A DNA stretch of 64,000 bases from Kiloniella laminariae (GCF_027214005.1 NZ_JAPWGY010000002.1:831860-895859), one strand, 5' to 3'. Shown: positions 17,069 to 27,076, counted from the first letter of the stretch. The notes: a model not told the origin generated them from the letters alone. Numbers and translations: made by a program.

Positions 17069-17157
17069 TTATCCACCGCCTGTGATAACACAGCCTCGGA
17101 CCTGCTGTACTTGTAGTGCAGCGGAAGGTCTTTTTGTGTTCAACTCGGGCAACCGAG
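17069..17157 (+). promoter_or_regulatory. Structured leader / possible DnaA-like sites before rpsU
   Basis: TTATCCACC at 17069-17077 (8 of 9 matches to a DnaA box) faces TGTGATAA at 17081-17088 as an imperfect inverted repeat. Further on, GCTG-t-ACT (17104-17111) pairs with AGT-g-CAGC (17115-17122), and CTCGG (17144-17148) pairs with CCGAG (17153-17157) around a GCAA loop of the GNRA type. The rest of the 311-bp def-rpsU gap shows no gene. The transcript start is unknown, so which parts are RNA is uncertain. Confidence 0.35.
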
Positions 17158-17210
17158 AAAACTCAGTCAGGTCGATGTTCGGTCTGACGCTAGAAAGGAG
17201 CTGATCGCCC

Positions 17211-17414
17211 GTGCAAGTACACGTTCGTGATAACAATGTTGATCAGGCTCTTCGCGCGCTCAAGAAAAAATTGCAGCGCGAAGGTGTCTTCCGTGAAATG
17301 AAGTTGCGTCGCAACTTCGAAAAACCATGTGAGCGCAAAAAGCGTGAGCGTGCGGAAGCGGTTCGCCGCTATCGCAAGCTACTGCGTAAGCGTATGGAAC
17401 GCGAAGGCTACTAA
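17211..17414 (+). CDS. rpsU: 30S ribosomal protein S21
   Basis: The 67-residue, very basic protein is ribosomal protein S21, which helps the small subunit engage mRNA. It shows the family N-terminus [23 protein letters not shown] and the basic tail [15 protein letters not shown]. Translation starts at GTG with AAAGGAG ten bases before it. It is followed by a perfect 8-bp hairpin (17424-17431 with 17435-17442) and a terminator. Confidence 0.97.
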   Translation: MQVHVRDNNVDQALRALKKKLQREGVFREMKLRRNFEKPCERKKRERAEAVRRYRKLLRKRMEREGY

Positions 17415-17475
17415 TAGTCTGATCGACGTTCGCAGAACGTCGCTTAAGGCGAGATATCTTCCCTTGGGAAGAAAG

Positions 17476-17510
17476 ACGGGCTACCTCCCAACTCGGAAGG
17501 TGGCCCGTTT
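17476..17510 (+). terminator. Terminator of rpsU
   Basis: ACGGGC-t-ACCT (17476 onward) pairs with AGGT-g-GCCCGT ending at 17508, then a short T run. It lies about 60 bases after the rpsU stop and just before the convergent Hsp70 gene. Confidence 0.75.
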
Positions 17511-17535
17511 TGCATTCGCAATCAGGCTCCCTAGT

Positions 17536-18852
17536 TCAGACTGTCCAGTTTGACAGGTTTTGATCCAGTCCAACTAGAGCCAGGCCATAGGCCACAGATT
17601 CCAGCTGCTTGCCACTGGCCAACTTTTCCTGGCCGAAATGGCGAGCAAAGAGTTTTTGAACCGCCGGCACGTAGGATGTCCCCCCTGTCAGAAAAACTTT
17701 ATCGATCGCAGAGACAGACAAACCACTGCTGGCGAGAAGCTCTTCAACTTTCTCTTCAATTGCCTTGAGATCCTTCGCAATCCAGTTTTCAAAATCGGAA
17801 CGGGCCACCCGTTTCTCAATCCTGCTGTCACTGAATCTGACAGAAAAATCTGTTTCTTCCTGAAGGGTCAAGTCCATCTTGGTTTTGGAAATGGCCTTGT
17901 AAATGTCCATACTCCAGTCATTGTCGACGACATCGATAAAGGTATCGAGCAACTCCGGCTCCACCGCAGCGGATCTCAGGCTGCGGAGTTCCTTGAGTGT
18001 CGTCGGGCTTTTGAGCACCCCCAGCTCATGCCATTTGCAAAAGCGATTGTAATAATAGGTCGGCATCTCCAGGATTTTTTTATCCAGGGAATAATAACCA
18101 CTGCCCTTACCCAGTGATGGCGAAACGATATGGTCGATCAAACGACTGTCGAAGGTATCTCCCGCAATCCCCAGACCGGCATAACCGAGCGGAATAGAGC
18201 GCAACTCCTGGGCATTGCGTTCAAAGCGGACGATAGAAAAGTCACTGGTACCCCCGCCAAAGTCTGCCACGAGAATGGTCGCTTCCTTTTCAATGCTCTG
18301 GGCATAGTAGTAAGCCGCCCCGACAGGCTCGTAGACATAGTTGACATTCTCCAGCCCAATACTGGCATAAGCCGTGTTGTAGCGACTGGTGGCGAGCTCT
18401 TCATCCGGTGCATGCCCGGCAAAGACAATTGGTCGCCCCGCAACAACCTGCGCCACGCTCAGATCCAGCTGTCCTTCCGCATTTTCAATAAACTGCTGGA
18501 AAAAGTCCGACATGATATCCTGTAGCGTATAACGACGGGCAAAGATCTGGGTTTCCTGAAACAGCTTGCTCGCGACATGGCTTTTGAAAGACTGGAGAAA
18601 ACGTATCTCTCCCCGCGCATTGATATACTGCTCCAGCGCCCAGGGACCACCTGTAACGTCAACCCGCTTTTGTCCGGACTGTATCGTCTCTTCGTAACAC
18701 AACAATGTACGGTATACCTCGTACAGGCTGTCATTGTGATTAAAGCGAAGGGAACGTACCGGCCCGTCCCGCTCTGCCAAGGCAATAACGGTATTGGTCG
18801 TACCAAAATCGATGCCAACGGACAGGTCTTTCTGGTTTGACAGGCTATTCAT
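17536..18852 (-). CDS. Hsp70 family protein (YegD-like)
   Basis: The 438-residue protein has the actin-like ATPase fold of Hsp70: GIDFGTTNT at the N-terminus, the VADFGGGTSDFS phosphate loop near residue 220 and FLTGGTSYVPAVQ near 390. It lacks the substrate-binding domain of DnaK, matching the YegD type, whose role is not established. GGAGG six bases before ATG 18852 supports this start; a longer frame opens at 18918. It converges with rpsU and has no J-protein or GrpE partner nearby. Confidence 0.88.
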   Translation of the reverse strand: MNSLSNQKDLSVGIDFGTTNTVIALAERDGPVRSLRFNHNDSLYEVYRTLLCYEETIQSGQKRVDVTGGPWALEQYINARGEIRFLQSFKSHVASKLFQETQIFARRYTLQDIMSDFFQQFIENAEGQLDLSVAQVVAGRPIVFAGHAPDEELATSRYNTAYASIGLENVNYVYEPVGAAYYYAQSIEKEATILVADFGGGTSDFSIVRFERNAQELRSIPLGYAGLGIAGDTFDSRLIDHIVSPSLGKGSGYYSLDKKILEMPTYYYNRFCKWHELGVLKSPTTLKELRSLRSAAVEPELLDTFIDVVDNDWSMDIYKAISKTKMDLTLQEETDFSVRFSDSRIEKRVARSDFENWIAKDLKAIEEKVEELLASSGLSVSAIDKVFLTGGTSYVPAVQKLFARHFGQEKLASGKQLESVAYGLALVGLDQNLSNWTV

Positions 18853-18971
18853 GGCATCCTCCGCACACTCAACAAAAACAAGGGCGCGATAAATGGTCAG
18901 TTTTGGCTGATTAATCAACCTTTGAATCCGATTTTTCCGTTTAGGTACTTCCCCCCCTCGGTTTCTTCTGT

Positions 18972-19001
18972 AAAAAAAAGGGCACCCGAAGGTGCCCTTT
19001 T
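18972..19001 (-). terminator. Terminator of the pnt operon
   Basis: GGGCACC (18980-18986) pairs with GGTGCCC (18991-18997) around CGAA. On the minus strand it is followed by eight T residues, 35 bases after the pntB stop codon. Confidence 0.9.
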
Positions 19002-19036
19002 ATAACGATTGCTCGTGTGTTTATCAGCGGAACCTC

Positions 19037-20440
19037 TTACAGATGCTCCAATGCCTTGACGATTTTTTCGCACATTGCCTTGGCATCGCCGAACAGCATC
19101 ATGGTGTTATCACGGAAGAACAGTTCGTTCTGCACTCCAGCATAACCTGCAGCCATCCCGCGTTTGACAAACAGAACCGTCTGGGCCTGATCAACCTCGA
19201 GAATTGGCATCCCATAGATTGGCGATTTCGGATCTGTTTTCGCTGCCGGGTTGGTGATGTCGTTTGCACCGATGACAAAGACGACATCAGTGGAACGGAA
19301 ATCGCGGTTGATTTCGTCCATTTCCAGCACTTCGTCATAAGGTACATTGGCTTCAGCCAGCAACACGTTCATATGTCCGGGCATCCGTCCGGCAACAGGA
19401 TGGATCGCATAGCGGACATTCACACCTGAAGATTTCAACAGGTCAACCATTTCACGCAGGACATGCTGGGCCTGGGCCACAGCCATACCGTAACCTGGTA
19501 CAATGATAACCGACTCTGCATTTTTCATCAGGAAGGCTGCGTCGTCTCCTGAACCGGATTTAACAACCCGGTCATCCTGTCCCTCAGAGCCGCCACCGCC
19601 AGCTTCGCTCTCGGCACCAAATCCGCCAAGAATCACACTGATGAACGAACGGTTCATGGCTTTGCACATGATGTAACTCAGAATCGCCCCGGAAGAGCCA
19701 ACCAGCGCACCGGTTACGATCAGCAGGTTGTTCTGCAGGGTAAAGCCGATCCCGCAAGCTGCCCATCCTGAATAGGAATTCAGCATGGAGACCACGACGG
19801 GCATGTCAGCTCCGCCGATTGGCAGAATCAACAGGAAACCAAGCAGAAGTGTTACCGCCACCAGTATCCAGAGATACATCGGGTCCTGTGTTGTACAGAG
19901 CAAAACCAGCAGCAGTACAGAAGCAGCCCCAAGTGCAGCATTCAACGGATGCTGTAACTTGAAGACCAAAGGACGCCCTGTAACCAGTCCCTGGAGCTTT
20001 CCAAAAGCCACAATAGAGCCCGTAAAGGTAATGGCACCAACAGCCGTTCCCAAGGCCATTTCAACAAGGCTCGAGACATTGATATTACCCACTGAGCCAA
20101 TGCCATAGGCTTCAGGTTTGTGGAATGCAGCCAGGGCAACAAACACCGCTGCCAGACCAACCAGACTATGGAAGGCCGCAACCAGTTGTGGCAAGGCCGT
20201 CATCTGGATGCGCAGGGCAATAACTGTCCCGATAGCGCCCCCGATCAACAGCCCGAGCAAGATCGTGCCATAACTGACGACACCCGGCGCTGCGAGGGTC
20301 GTTCCGATGGCAAGAACCATACCGACAATCCCAAAAGCATTGCCCTGACGGCTGGTGGTTGGATGAGAAAGTCCCCGCAATGCCATAATAAAGCATATAG
20401 AGGCGACGAGATATAACAGTGCGGATAGATCCGATGACAT
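19037..20440 (-). CDS. pntB: NAD(P) transhydrogenase subunit beta
   Basis: The 467-residue PntB carries the proton channel and the NADP-binding domain of the transhydrogenase, which uses the proton gradient to make NADPH from NADH. The N-terminal two-thirds has about nine membrane helices; the C-terminal domain III contains the VPGYGMAVAQAQH nucleotide motif near residue 315 and the AIHPVAGRMPGHMNVLLAEA and VIGANDITNPAA segments. It is the last gene of pntAA-pntAB-pntB, 12 bases after pntAB, and ends in a clear terminator. Confidence 0.96.
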   Translation of the reverse strand: MSSDLSALLYLVASICFIMALRGLSHPTTSRQGNAFGIVGMVLAIGTTLAAPGVVSYGTILLGLLIGGAIGTVIALRIQMTALPQLVAAFHSLVGLAAVFVALAAFHKPEAYGIGSVGNINVSSLVEMALGTAVGAITFTGSIVAFGKLQGLVTGRPLVFKLQHPLNAALGAASVLLLVLLCTTQDPMYLWILVAVTLLLGFLLILPIGGADMPVVVSMLNSYSGWAACGIGFTLQNNLLIVTGALVGSSGAILSYIMCKAMNRSFISVILGGFGAESEAGGGGSEGQDDRVVKSGSGDDAAFLMKNAESVIIVPGYGMAVAQAQHVLREMVDLLKSSGVNVRYAIHPVAGRMPGHMNVLLAEANVPYDEVLEMDEINRDFRSTDVVFVIGANDITNPAAKTDPKSPIYGMPILEVDQAQTVLFVKRGMAAGYAGVQNELFFRDNTMMLFGDAKAMCEKIVKALEHL

Positions 20441-20452
20441 TTCCAGTCCCCC

Positions 20453-20866
20453 CTATTTCTTTTTCTTGAACATTTGCAACATGCGCTGCGTGACAATAAA
20501 GCCGCCAAAGATGTTCACCGCAGCCAGAACCACGGCAATGAACCCCATGACTTCACTGAAGCCCATATCGGCGGGCCCGGTCGCTATCAGCGCCCCCACG
20601 ATAATCACAGAGGAAATCGCATTGGTTACCGCCATCAATGGTGAGTGCAATGCAGGGGTGACGTTCCAGACCACGTAATAGCCGACAAAGACAGCCAGCA
20701 CCAAAACGGTCAGCCCCATGATCAGGGGCGAATGCCCGACTGTCTGCCCGGAAGTCTCGACAACCAGCCGGCTGGCTTCAGAAGCCAGCGAAGCGACCTC
20801 GTCAGACAATGCCCGCGCCGCATTTGCTGCATCTGTTGCCTTGTTGATAAACTGCTCGCTCGACAT
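20453..20866 (-). CDS. pntAB: NAD(P) transhydrogenase subunit alpha 2
   Basis: The 137-residue protein is the separate membrane part of the alpha subunit, as in Rhodospirillum-type three-gene transhydrogenases. The first 45 residues are Ala/Ser-rich; three to four helices follow, including [24 protein letters not shown], the family's most conserved segment, and a C-terminal [17 protein letters not shown]. Its ATG overlaps the pntAA stop by one base (TGATG), so translation is coupled. Confidence 0.95.
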   Translation of the reverse strand: MSSEQFINKATDAANAARALSDEVASLASEASRLVVETSGQTVGHSPLIMGLTVLVLAVFVGYYVVWNVTPALHSPLMAVTNAISSVIIVGALIATGPADMGFSEVMGFIAVVLAAVNIFGGFIVTQRMLQMFKKKK

Positions 20867-22113
20867 CAGGCTTTCCCCCCTTCTTTCTCTCCGGTCTCAA
20901 CGGCCGGATCAGCATCTTTGGCTGCATCAGCGCTCGCGGATGTTTTTGTCGCGGGCTTTGCTGGTTCTTTGGCGTGGGCCAAAGCAGGATGCACGATGTT
21001 CTCTTCGTGGGTCACACAGGTGCCCTTGACGATCTCGTCATTCCAGTCGATGGAAAGCGCCTTGTTTTCCTTATCGAAAAGTAATTCGAAGAAATTAAAC
21101 AGGTTTCGTGCGTAAAGATCAGAAGCATCTGTCGCAAGGCGTCCAGGCATATTGAGATGTCCGACGATATTAACCCCGTTTTTGATCACAACCTTGCCAG
21201 GCTGGGACAGTTCACAGTTGCCCCCTGTTTCTACAGCCAGATCAACAACAACCGATCCCGGTTTCATCGACTTGACCATATCAGCCGTAACAAGAACAGG
21301 TGCAGGACGCCCGGGAATAAGGGCCGTCGTGATGACCATATCAACCTTTGCAATGGTCTCTGCAATCAGCGTAGCCTGTTTTTTCTTATAGGCATCCGAC
21401 ATTTCCTTGGCATAGCCACCTGCCGTTTCTGCCTGTTTGAATTCATCATCCTCGACCGCTACGAATTTTCCACCAAGACTTTCGACCTGTTCCTTGGAAG
21501 CTGGGCGAACATCGGTTGCCAGAACCACGGCTCCCAGACGTTTCGCTGTTGCAATCGCCTGCAGCCCTGCAACACCTGCTCCCATGACAAAAACCCGGGC
21601 AGGATTAATCTTGCCTGCGGCTGTCATCATCATCGGAAAAGCCCGGTTGAAAACCGCTGCCCCGTCAAGAACAGCCTTATAGCCTGCAAGGTTCGATTGA
21701 CTCGACAGGACGTCCATTGACTGCGCCCGGGTGATCCGGGGTACAAAATCCATGGCGAAAATTGTCAGGTCAGCCTTGGCATAAGCCTCAATTTCTTTGG
21801 CTGAACGATAGGGGTCCGTAATGGAAATGATGACTGTGCCTTTAGCCAGCTTTCCAATTTCGTCATCCTTGCCGCCGACAATCGGCTTCTGGACTTTGAA
21901 GATAACCGCAGCATCTTTACAAGCTGTCTCGGCATCCTTGGCGATAGTCGCGCCTGCATCCTTAAAAGCCATATCGGTAAAGCTGGCTGCAGTACCTGCG
22001 CCCTTCTCGATCACCACTTCACATCCCAGATTAACCAGTTTCTTGACTGTTTCTGGTGAAGCGGCCACCCGTGTTTCATGGGGGCGGCGCTCCTTGGGAA
22101 TAGCTATTCTCAT
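20866..22113 (-). CDS. pntAA: NAD(P) transhydrogenase subunit alpha 1
   Basis: The 415-residue soluble subunit binds NAD(H) (domain I). It shows the alanine dehydrogenase/PntA fold: [19 protein letters not shown] at the N-terminus, the [20 protein letters not shown] segment near residue 130, the [20 protein letters not shown] Rossmann motif near 172, and the mobile [11 protein letters not shown] loop region. The Ala/Lys-rich C-terminal 35 residues are a linker. It is the first gene of the operon; two inverted repeats lie about 95-118 bases upstream. Confidence 0.96.
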   Translation of the reverse strand: MRIAIPKERRPHETRVAASPETVKKLVNLGCEVVIEKGAGTAASFTDMAFKDAGATIAKDAETACKDAAVIFKVQKPIVGGKDDEIGKLAKGTVIISITDPYRSAKEIEAYAKADLTIFAMDFVPRITRAQSMDVLSSQSNLAGYKAVLDGAAVFNRAFPMMMTAAGKINPARVFVMGAGVAGLQAIATAKRLGAVVLATDVRPASKEQVESLGGKFVAVEDDEFKQAETAGGYAKEMSDAYKKKQATLIAETIAKVDMVITTALIPGRPAPVLVTADMVKSMKPGSVVVDLAVETGGNCELSQPGKVVIKNGVNIVGHLNMPGRLATDASDLYARNLFNFFELLFDKENKALSIDWNDEIVKGTCVTHEENIVHPALAHAKEPAKPATKTSASADAAKDADPAVETGEKEGGKA

Positions 22114-22206
22114 TTTGTCTCCCGGTTGTGTTTCCCGATCGGCTCTTGCAGACCGACTGTACCCTGAGTTTTTGATGTTTTTCTTTTATTTAAACGGTTT
22201 TATTGG

Positions 22207-22231
22207 TTGCTGCGCAAGTGTGCAGTGCACA
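22207..22231. promoter_or_regulatory. Paired dyads upstream of pntAA, possible operator
   Basis: TTGCtgcGCAA (22207-22217) is followed by TGTGCAgTGCACA (22219-22231); both are perfect inverted repeats, of odd length. The second has the TGCA-rich character of PhaR-type sites described in alphaproteobacteria, but this is only a resemblance. They lie in the 247-bp gap between pntAA and the ABC1 kinase gene, about 95-118 bases before the pntAA start. Confidence 0.4.
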
Positions 22232-22360
22232 AAAACATACTAAAACAGTCATACTTTACGGAGTAAGATATTTTCTGATAAGGAAAAAATCCATCATCAG
22301 AAATCTTGATACCTAAACTTAGAATACTGAATGATACCGATTCGCCCGATAAATGGCGTC

Positions 22361-23770
22361 TTACTCGGTCAGAGATGGTGGAAACAGATCACACTGCTGC
22401 AAAGCAACAGACTGACGTGCCTGTAGAGCAGCATAATCGAAATCACCGATCAAGTCATGAAACAGTTGATGCCAGTTGACCTCGGCCTTTAAATGCATAA
22501 ACACGGACCCCAGGCCAACGGCGGCCCGGTCCATCAGCACAAACTCACGGGGCGGTTTCACACCTCCGATCCGCCGCAATTCCTGATGTACCTTATAGGC
22601 GATTCCTGCACCGTAAGCTCCCCCCTTGTGGTCATCAACGATGGTTCGCTTTCGGTCCTGTAATAGCGGCCCATAGAGAAACTGGGCCCAGATATTGAGA
22701 ATATCGAGCATCTCTCTATTCGAGAGATCAAACCCCCAGCTTTCATAGGCCTGTACAGCCAGCGCCTCATCGTTCTGTTCCAGGGCATAGTAAAGGTCGA
22801 TCACACCTTTGACAAAAGAGGGATCAAAAACACGGATGCAGCCAAAATCCAGCAGGTTCACATCACCGTTTTTCCGGATCGAGTAATTGCCAAGATGCGG
22901 ATCACCATGAATCACACCATAATCATAGAAGGGAACATACCAGGCCCGGAACATATTCATCGCAACCTGGTTTCTGGCATCCTGATCAGACTCGTGGTTC
23001 TGAATAAAATCAAGCAAAGGCTCTCCTTCAAGCCAGTTCATGGTCAAGAGACGCCGGGTGGTCAGCTCAGGCACATCTTTCGGGATAAATACTTTTTTTT
23101 CGTCCTGAAGCATATGCCTGTAGAGCTTCATGTTTTGCGCTTCACGCAGATAGTCCAGCTCTTCACGCAGCCGTTCGGCTAATTCCTTATGAACATTTGA
23201 AGGGTCAATCGCCTTGTCATATCGACGGTAGATCCCAAACAAGATCCCCAGTTGCGTCAGGTCAGCTTCCACAGCAGAAATCATATCCGGATACTGCAGC
23301 TTGCAGGCAAGTCTGGCACCATCGTGACTTTCTGCTTCGTGGACCTGACCCAATGAAGCTGCAGCCGCAGCTTTTTGCTCAAACCGGGCAAACTTCTTTT
23401 GCCAGCCCGGGCCGAGTTCGTTCTGCATCCGGCGTTTGACAAACAGCCATCCCATTTCAGGAGCATTGGATTGAAGTTGCCTGAGTTCCTCTGCATACTC
23501 CTTTGGCAAGGCATCCGGGATCGTCGCCAGAATTTGCGCAGCCTTCATCAAAGGCCCCTTCAAACCTCCAAGAGCATTTTTTAATTCCGATGAATGTCGG
23601 CCCCGATCCAGGCCAAGACCAAACACGCGACTTCCGACCACTTGAGCCGCCAGACCTCCAACCGAGGTCCCCACCTTGGCATAGCGTTTCAAACGACCAG
23701 AAAAGCGGGAACTGTCATCATTGAAAGAGTTATCAACCCGGGGATCTGCCGGGTCATCATCATGGGTCAC
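22361..23770 (-). CDS. ABC1/UbiB-family atypical kinase
   Basis: The 469-residue protein belongs to the ABC1 (AarF/UbiB/ADCK) atypical kinase family, linked to ubiquinone synthesis and lipid handling. The KxxQ motif appears as LMKAAQILATIPDALP (from about residue 74), the Ala-rich loop as KAAAAASLGQVHEAE (133-147), then ELDYLREAQN, the catalytic GVIHGDPHLGNY near residue 290 and the metal-binding NLLDFGCIRVFD near 310. No C-terminal membrane anchor is evident, unlike UbiB. The specific role is not known. Confidence 0.9.
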   Translation of the reverse strand: MTHDDDPADPRVDNSFNDDSSRFSGRLKRYAKVGTSVGGLAAQVVGSRVFGLGLDRGRHSSELKNALGGLKGPLMKAAQILATIPDALPKEYAEELRQLQSNAPEMGWLFVKRRMQNELGPGWQKKFARFEQKAAAAASLGQVHEAESHDGARLACKLQYPDMISAVEADLTQLGILFGIYRRYDKAIDPSNVHKELAERLREELDYLREAQNMKLYRHMLQDEKKVFIPKDVPELTTRRLLTMNWLEGEPLLDFIQNHESDQDARNQVAMNMFRAWYVPFYDYGVIHGDPHLGNYSIRKNGDVNLLDFGCIRVFDPSFVKGVIDLYYALEQNDEALAVQAYESWGFDLSNREMLDILNIWAQFLYGPLLQDRKRTIVDDHKGGAYGAGIAYKVHQELRRIGGVKPPREFVLMDRAAVGLGSVFMHLKAEVNWHQLFHDLIGDFDYAALQARQSVALQQCDLFPPSLTE

Positions 23771-24104
23771 GGAAATACCTTTCGGGTCAAAGCTCGCAAC
23801 AGGATAAAATCAGAGAGGCTTATCTTTTCATGCTTGCTCTTTGTACTTCTCCTGCTCTCATAACTATATGGTCCATTCCTTCGATAGTACCAGTATTGAA
23901 GCCAAGAACCATTCCCTCGGCAAAGAAGAACATTCATGTTTGAGAAAATATCCCAAAATCATGTCATAACGCGCATCTTTTTGAGATAAAATAGCCAAGA
24001 CGAGGCTTTATAAACGCGAAACCATAATCAAAACAGACAGCTATTCACTCATGGTATGCTAGCTGGATGATACACGCCCTGAACCAGACCGGACGGACAA
24101 AAAA
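23771..24104. other. Intergenic region between divergent genes (334 bp)
   Basis: The region separates the ABC1 kinase gene (minus) from the PLP-enzyme gene (plus) and must hold both promoters. It is AT-richer than its surroundings. No convincing hexamer pair, hairpin or small reading frame was recognised. Confidence 0.5.
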
Positions 24105-25193
24105 ATGCGCGATGCAGAAAAAAGACAATGGGTTCGTGACGCTGTCAAAAAAATCGAAGCCGACTATAACCGTTCTTCGGACACACACCTGATCAAACTT
24201 AACCTGGATACCTGTCATGGTGTCGAACTCTATTTCAAAGATGAGTCCACCCATCCCACTGGCAGCTTGAAACACCGCCTGGCAAGGTCTCTGTTTCTCT
24301 ATGCTCTTTGTAATGGCTGGATCTGCAAGGACACTCCGATTGTCGAGGCTTCTTCCGGCAGTACGGCTATTTCCGAAGCGTACTTTGCCCGCTTGCTGGG
24401 TTTACGTTTTATTGCCGTGGTTCCCAAAACAACCGCCAAGGGGAAAATAGCACTGATCGAATTCTATGGCGGCGAATGCCATCTGGTCGAACCCAAAGAT
24501 ATCTATGGAGAATCCCAGCGCCTGGCTGATGAGCTGGGGGGGCATTACATGGACCAGTTCACCTATGCCGAACGAGCAACAGACTGGCGCGGCAATAACA
24601 ATATTGCCCAGTCGATCTTTTCCCAGATGGCACTGGAAAGCTATCCCGATCCACAATGGGTTGTTGCCAGCGCAGGTACCGGAGGCACTTCCGCTACCAT
24701 CGGACGCTATATCCGCTATGAAAGCAACTGCACCACCAACACCAAGCTCTGTATTGTTGATCCAGAACATTCAGTGTTTCTCGACTACTTCAAATCCCGT
24801 GATGCAAGTCTGACAGGCCCCCGTGGCTCCCGGATCGAAGGCATTGGTCGCCCCCGGGTCGAACCTTCATTTGTTCCTTCTGTAATTGACCGGATGATCC
24901 GGGTACCTGATGCCGCCTCTATCGCCGCCATTCATCTGCTTGAAGAGCTGCTCGGGCGAAAATGCGGCGCTTCAACAGGGACCAATCTCTGCGGTGCCTT
25001 TCACCTGATGTCAGAAATGAAAAGCCGGAATGAGCAGGGCAGCATTGTCACCCTGATCTGTGATTCAGGTGATCGCTATCTTGATACTTATTACAACGAG
25101 AGCTGGCGGCGGGAACAAAACCTGCTGATTGAACCAGAGCTGAAACGTCTACGCCAGTTCCTTGATTGCGGAAGCTATTCTCTCGAGGAGTGA
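24105..25193 (+). CDS. PLP-dependent cysteine synthase family protein (Cds1-like)
   Basis: The 362-residue fold-type II PLP enzyme resembles the cysteine synthase/L-cysteine desulfhydrase (Cds1) group. The PLP lysine is Lys56 in [11 protein letters not shown], the substrate-binding loop is [19 protein letters not shown] (about 86-104), the phosphate-binding glycine loop is [12 protein letters not shown] near residue 190, and [13 protein letters not shown] near 325 closes the active site. Members either make cysteine from O-acetylserine or degrade cysteine to H2S and pyruvate; sequence alone does not decide. It is monocistronic with a very strong terminator. Confidence 0.85.
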   Translation: MRDAEKRQWVRDAVKKIEADYNRSSDTHLIKLNLDTCHGVELYFKDESTHPTGSLKHRLARSLFLYALCNGWICKDTPIVEASSGSTAISEAYFARLLGLRFIAVVPKTTAKGKIALIEFYGGECHLVEPKDIYGESQRLADELGGHYMDQFTYAERATDWRGNNNIAQSIFSQMALESYPDPQWVVASAGTGGTSATIGRYIRYESNCTTNTKLCIVDPEHSVFLDYFKSRDASLTGPRGSRIEGIGRPRVEPSFVPSVIDRMIRVPDAASIAAIHLLEELLGRKCGASTGTNLCGAFHLMSEMKSRNEQGSIVTLICDSGDRYLDTYYNESWRREQNLLIEPELKRLRQFLDCGSYSLEE

Positions 25194-25200
25194 TCCACCC

Positions 25201-25246
25201 CAAACAAACAGCCCGGAATGAATAGTCATTCCGGGCTGTTTGTTTG
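25201..25246. terminator. Bidirectional terminator, 21-bp perfect stem
   Basis: Bases 25201-25221 pair without mismatch with 25226-25246 around the loop ATAG. It lies between convergent genes, 7 bases after one stop and 24 bases after the other. The GC core (GCCCGGAATGA) is flanked by A/C-rich and T/G-rich arms, so it can act in both directions. Confidence 0.9.
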
Positions 25247-25270
25247 GGCAGCATATATTGCAAGGACGAC

Positions 25271-27076
25271 TTAGCTTTCCATGGCTTCAAGCTGGTCGAT
25301 AAACCCGGACACCACTTTCAGCCCCTGTTTCCAGAAATCCGGATCGCTAGCATCCAGACCAAAGGGGGCCAAAAGCTCCTGATGGCGCTTGCTGCCCCCG
25401 GCTGACAACATTTCCAGATACTTTTCAGCAAAGCCTGCTTCACTCTGTTGATAAACCGCATAAAGCGAGTTCACCAGACAATCCCCAAAGGCATAAGCAT
25501 AAACATAGAAAGGAGAGTGAACAAAATGGGGAATGTAGGACCAGTAACTCGCATATTCCTCTTCGAAACGGATTGCTGATCCCAGGCCCTCTTTTTGGCA
25601 CTCCATCCAGATTTCGCCCAGTTGTTCTGGCAGCAGTTCGCCTTTGCGGCGTTCGTCGTGAACACGGGTTTCGAACTGGTGCATCGAGATCTGCCGCACC
25701 ACAGTGTTGAGCATGTCCTCAACTTTTGAGGCCAGCATGATCCGGCGTTTATTAGGATCATCCTGCTGTTTCAACAAAGACTGGAATGTCAGCATTTCCC
25801 CAAATACCGACGCGGTTTCGGCCAGAGTCAGGGGAGTATCTGCCTTCAGAAGTCCCTGAGTTCCAGCCAGAATCTGATGTACACCGTGCCCGAGTTCGTG
25901 GGCCAGTGTCATAACATCACGGGTCCGCCCCTGATAGTTCACCAGAAGATAAGGGTGCGCCGAAGGGACAACCGGGTGCGCAAAAGCCCCGGGCGCTTTT
26001 CCTGGCCTGACCGGTGCATCGATCCAGGGATTGTCAAAAAACCGTTTCCCGACTGCGGCAAGTTCCGGAGAGAACCCGGCATAAGCCGTCAGGACAGTAT
26101 CGCGGGCCTTATCCCAGGGAATGATCGTATCATCATCATCCGGCAGGGGGGCATTGCGATCCCAGTAAGGTAATTGCTCTACCCCGAACCATTTGGCTTT
26201 AAGTTTGTAATACCGGTGGGACAGATCGCCATAAGCCCCCGTTACAGAGCTCACCAGCGCCTCAACGACTTCATCCTCCACGACATTCGCCAGATTGCGC
26301 GAAGAAACGGGGCGGGCAAAACCACGCCATTGGTCTTCGGTTTCTTTGTCCTTGGCCAGGGTATTGGTGATATGTGCAAAAAGCCGTTGATTTTGCCCGA
26401 GCACCTTCCCCAGTGACTGAGCCGCTTCCTGTCGGACCGCCGGGTCACGGTTACTCAGTTTGTTGAGGATTTCAGCTGAACCAAGATCTCCATTCCCAAA
26501 GGGGAAACGCAGAGCAGCCATGGTTTCATCAAACAAGCGCACCCACGCTGACCTACCGGAAACACGTTTTTCCAATAGCAACTCTTCGAGATCATCTGAA
26601 AGCTGGTAATCTTTCTGGGCGCGAAGGTCCCGGATCCAGGGCGCGTATTCACTCAAACGCCCATCTTTGATCTTCTCCTGCAACGCAGTATCTTCGAGTT
26701 TGTTCAATTCAAGCGAGAAAAACAGGGTATGGGTAGAGATTGACGTGATGCGTTCTTGCATGGACTGAAAGAACTTGCCAATTCCGGGATCACTCATATC
26801 GCCAGCATAGACCAGATAGGCATAGCTCATCACCTTGCCCATGATTTCCTGAAGCTGCTCGTACTCTTCGATCGCGGTACAGAGCTTGTCTCCTGTTAAC
26901 TGAGAAAGCATCCCGGCGTAGGTTTTTTTAAAAGAAACAGCTTTTACTTCCAGGGCAGACAAATCATCTCTCAGTTCGGCAGAATCGGGGCCGGGGTAGA
27001 GGTCAGCAAGATTCCAGGCCGGGAGTGTGCCCAGCTTTTCATCAACAACATCTTTCGGGTGGGCGGCTTCAGTCAT
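25271..27076 (-). CDS. pepF: Oligoendopeptidase F (M3 family)
   Basis: The 601-residue zinc metallopeptidase cuts short peptides in the cytoplasm. The active-site HExGH motif appears as LAHELGHGVHQIL at about residues 385-397, with the downstream glutamate ligand in the LAETASVFGEML segment. The N-terminal half is the helical PepF domain (LYPGPDSAELRDDL near residue 25). The start at 27076 follows GAGAGGA; a longer frame from 27112 lacks support. It is divergent from the acyl-CoA ligase gene. Confidence 0.93.
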   Translation of the reverse strand: MTEAAHPKDVVDEKLGTLPAWNLADLYPGPDSAELRDDLSALEVKAVSFKKTYAGMLSQLTGDKLCTAIEEYEQLQEIMGKVMSYAYLVYAGDMSDPGIGKFFQSMQERITSISTHTLFFSLELNKLEDTALQEKIKDGRLSEYAPWIRDLRAQKDYQLSDDLEELLLEKRVSGRSAWVRLFDETMAALRFPFGNGDLGSAEILNKLSNRDPAVRQEAAQSLGKVLGQNQRLFAHITNTLAKDKETEDQWRGFARPVSSRNLANVVEDEVVEALVSSVTGAYGDLSHRYYKLKAKWFGVEQLPYWDRNAPLPDDDDTIIPWDKARDTVLTAYAGFSPELAAVGKRFFDNPWIDAPVRPGKAPGAFAHPVVPSAHPYLLVNYQGRTRDVMTLAHELGHGVHQILAGTQGLLKADTPLTLAETASVFGEMLTFQSLLKQQDDPNKRRIMLASKVEDMLNTVVRQISMHQFETRVHDERRKGELLPEQLGEIWMECQKEGLGSAIRFEEEYASYWSYIPHFVHSPFYVYAYAFGDCLVNSLYAVYQQSEAGFAEKYLEMLSAGGSKRHQELLAPFGLDASDPDFWKQGLKVVSGFIDQLEAMES

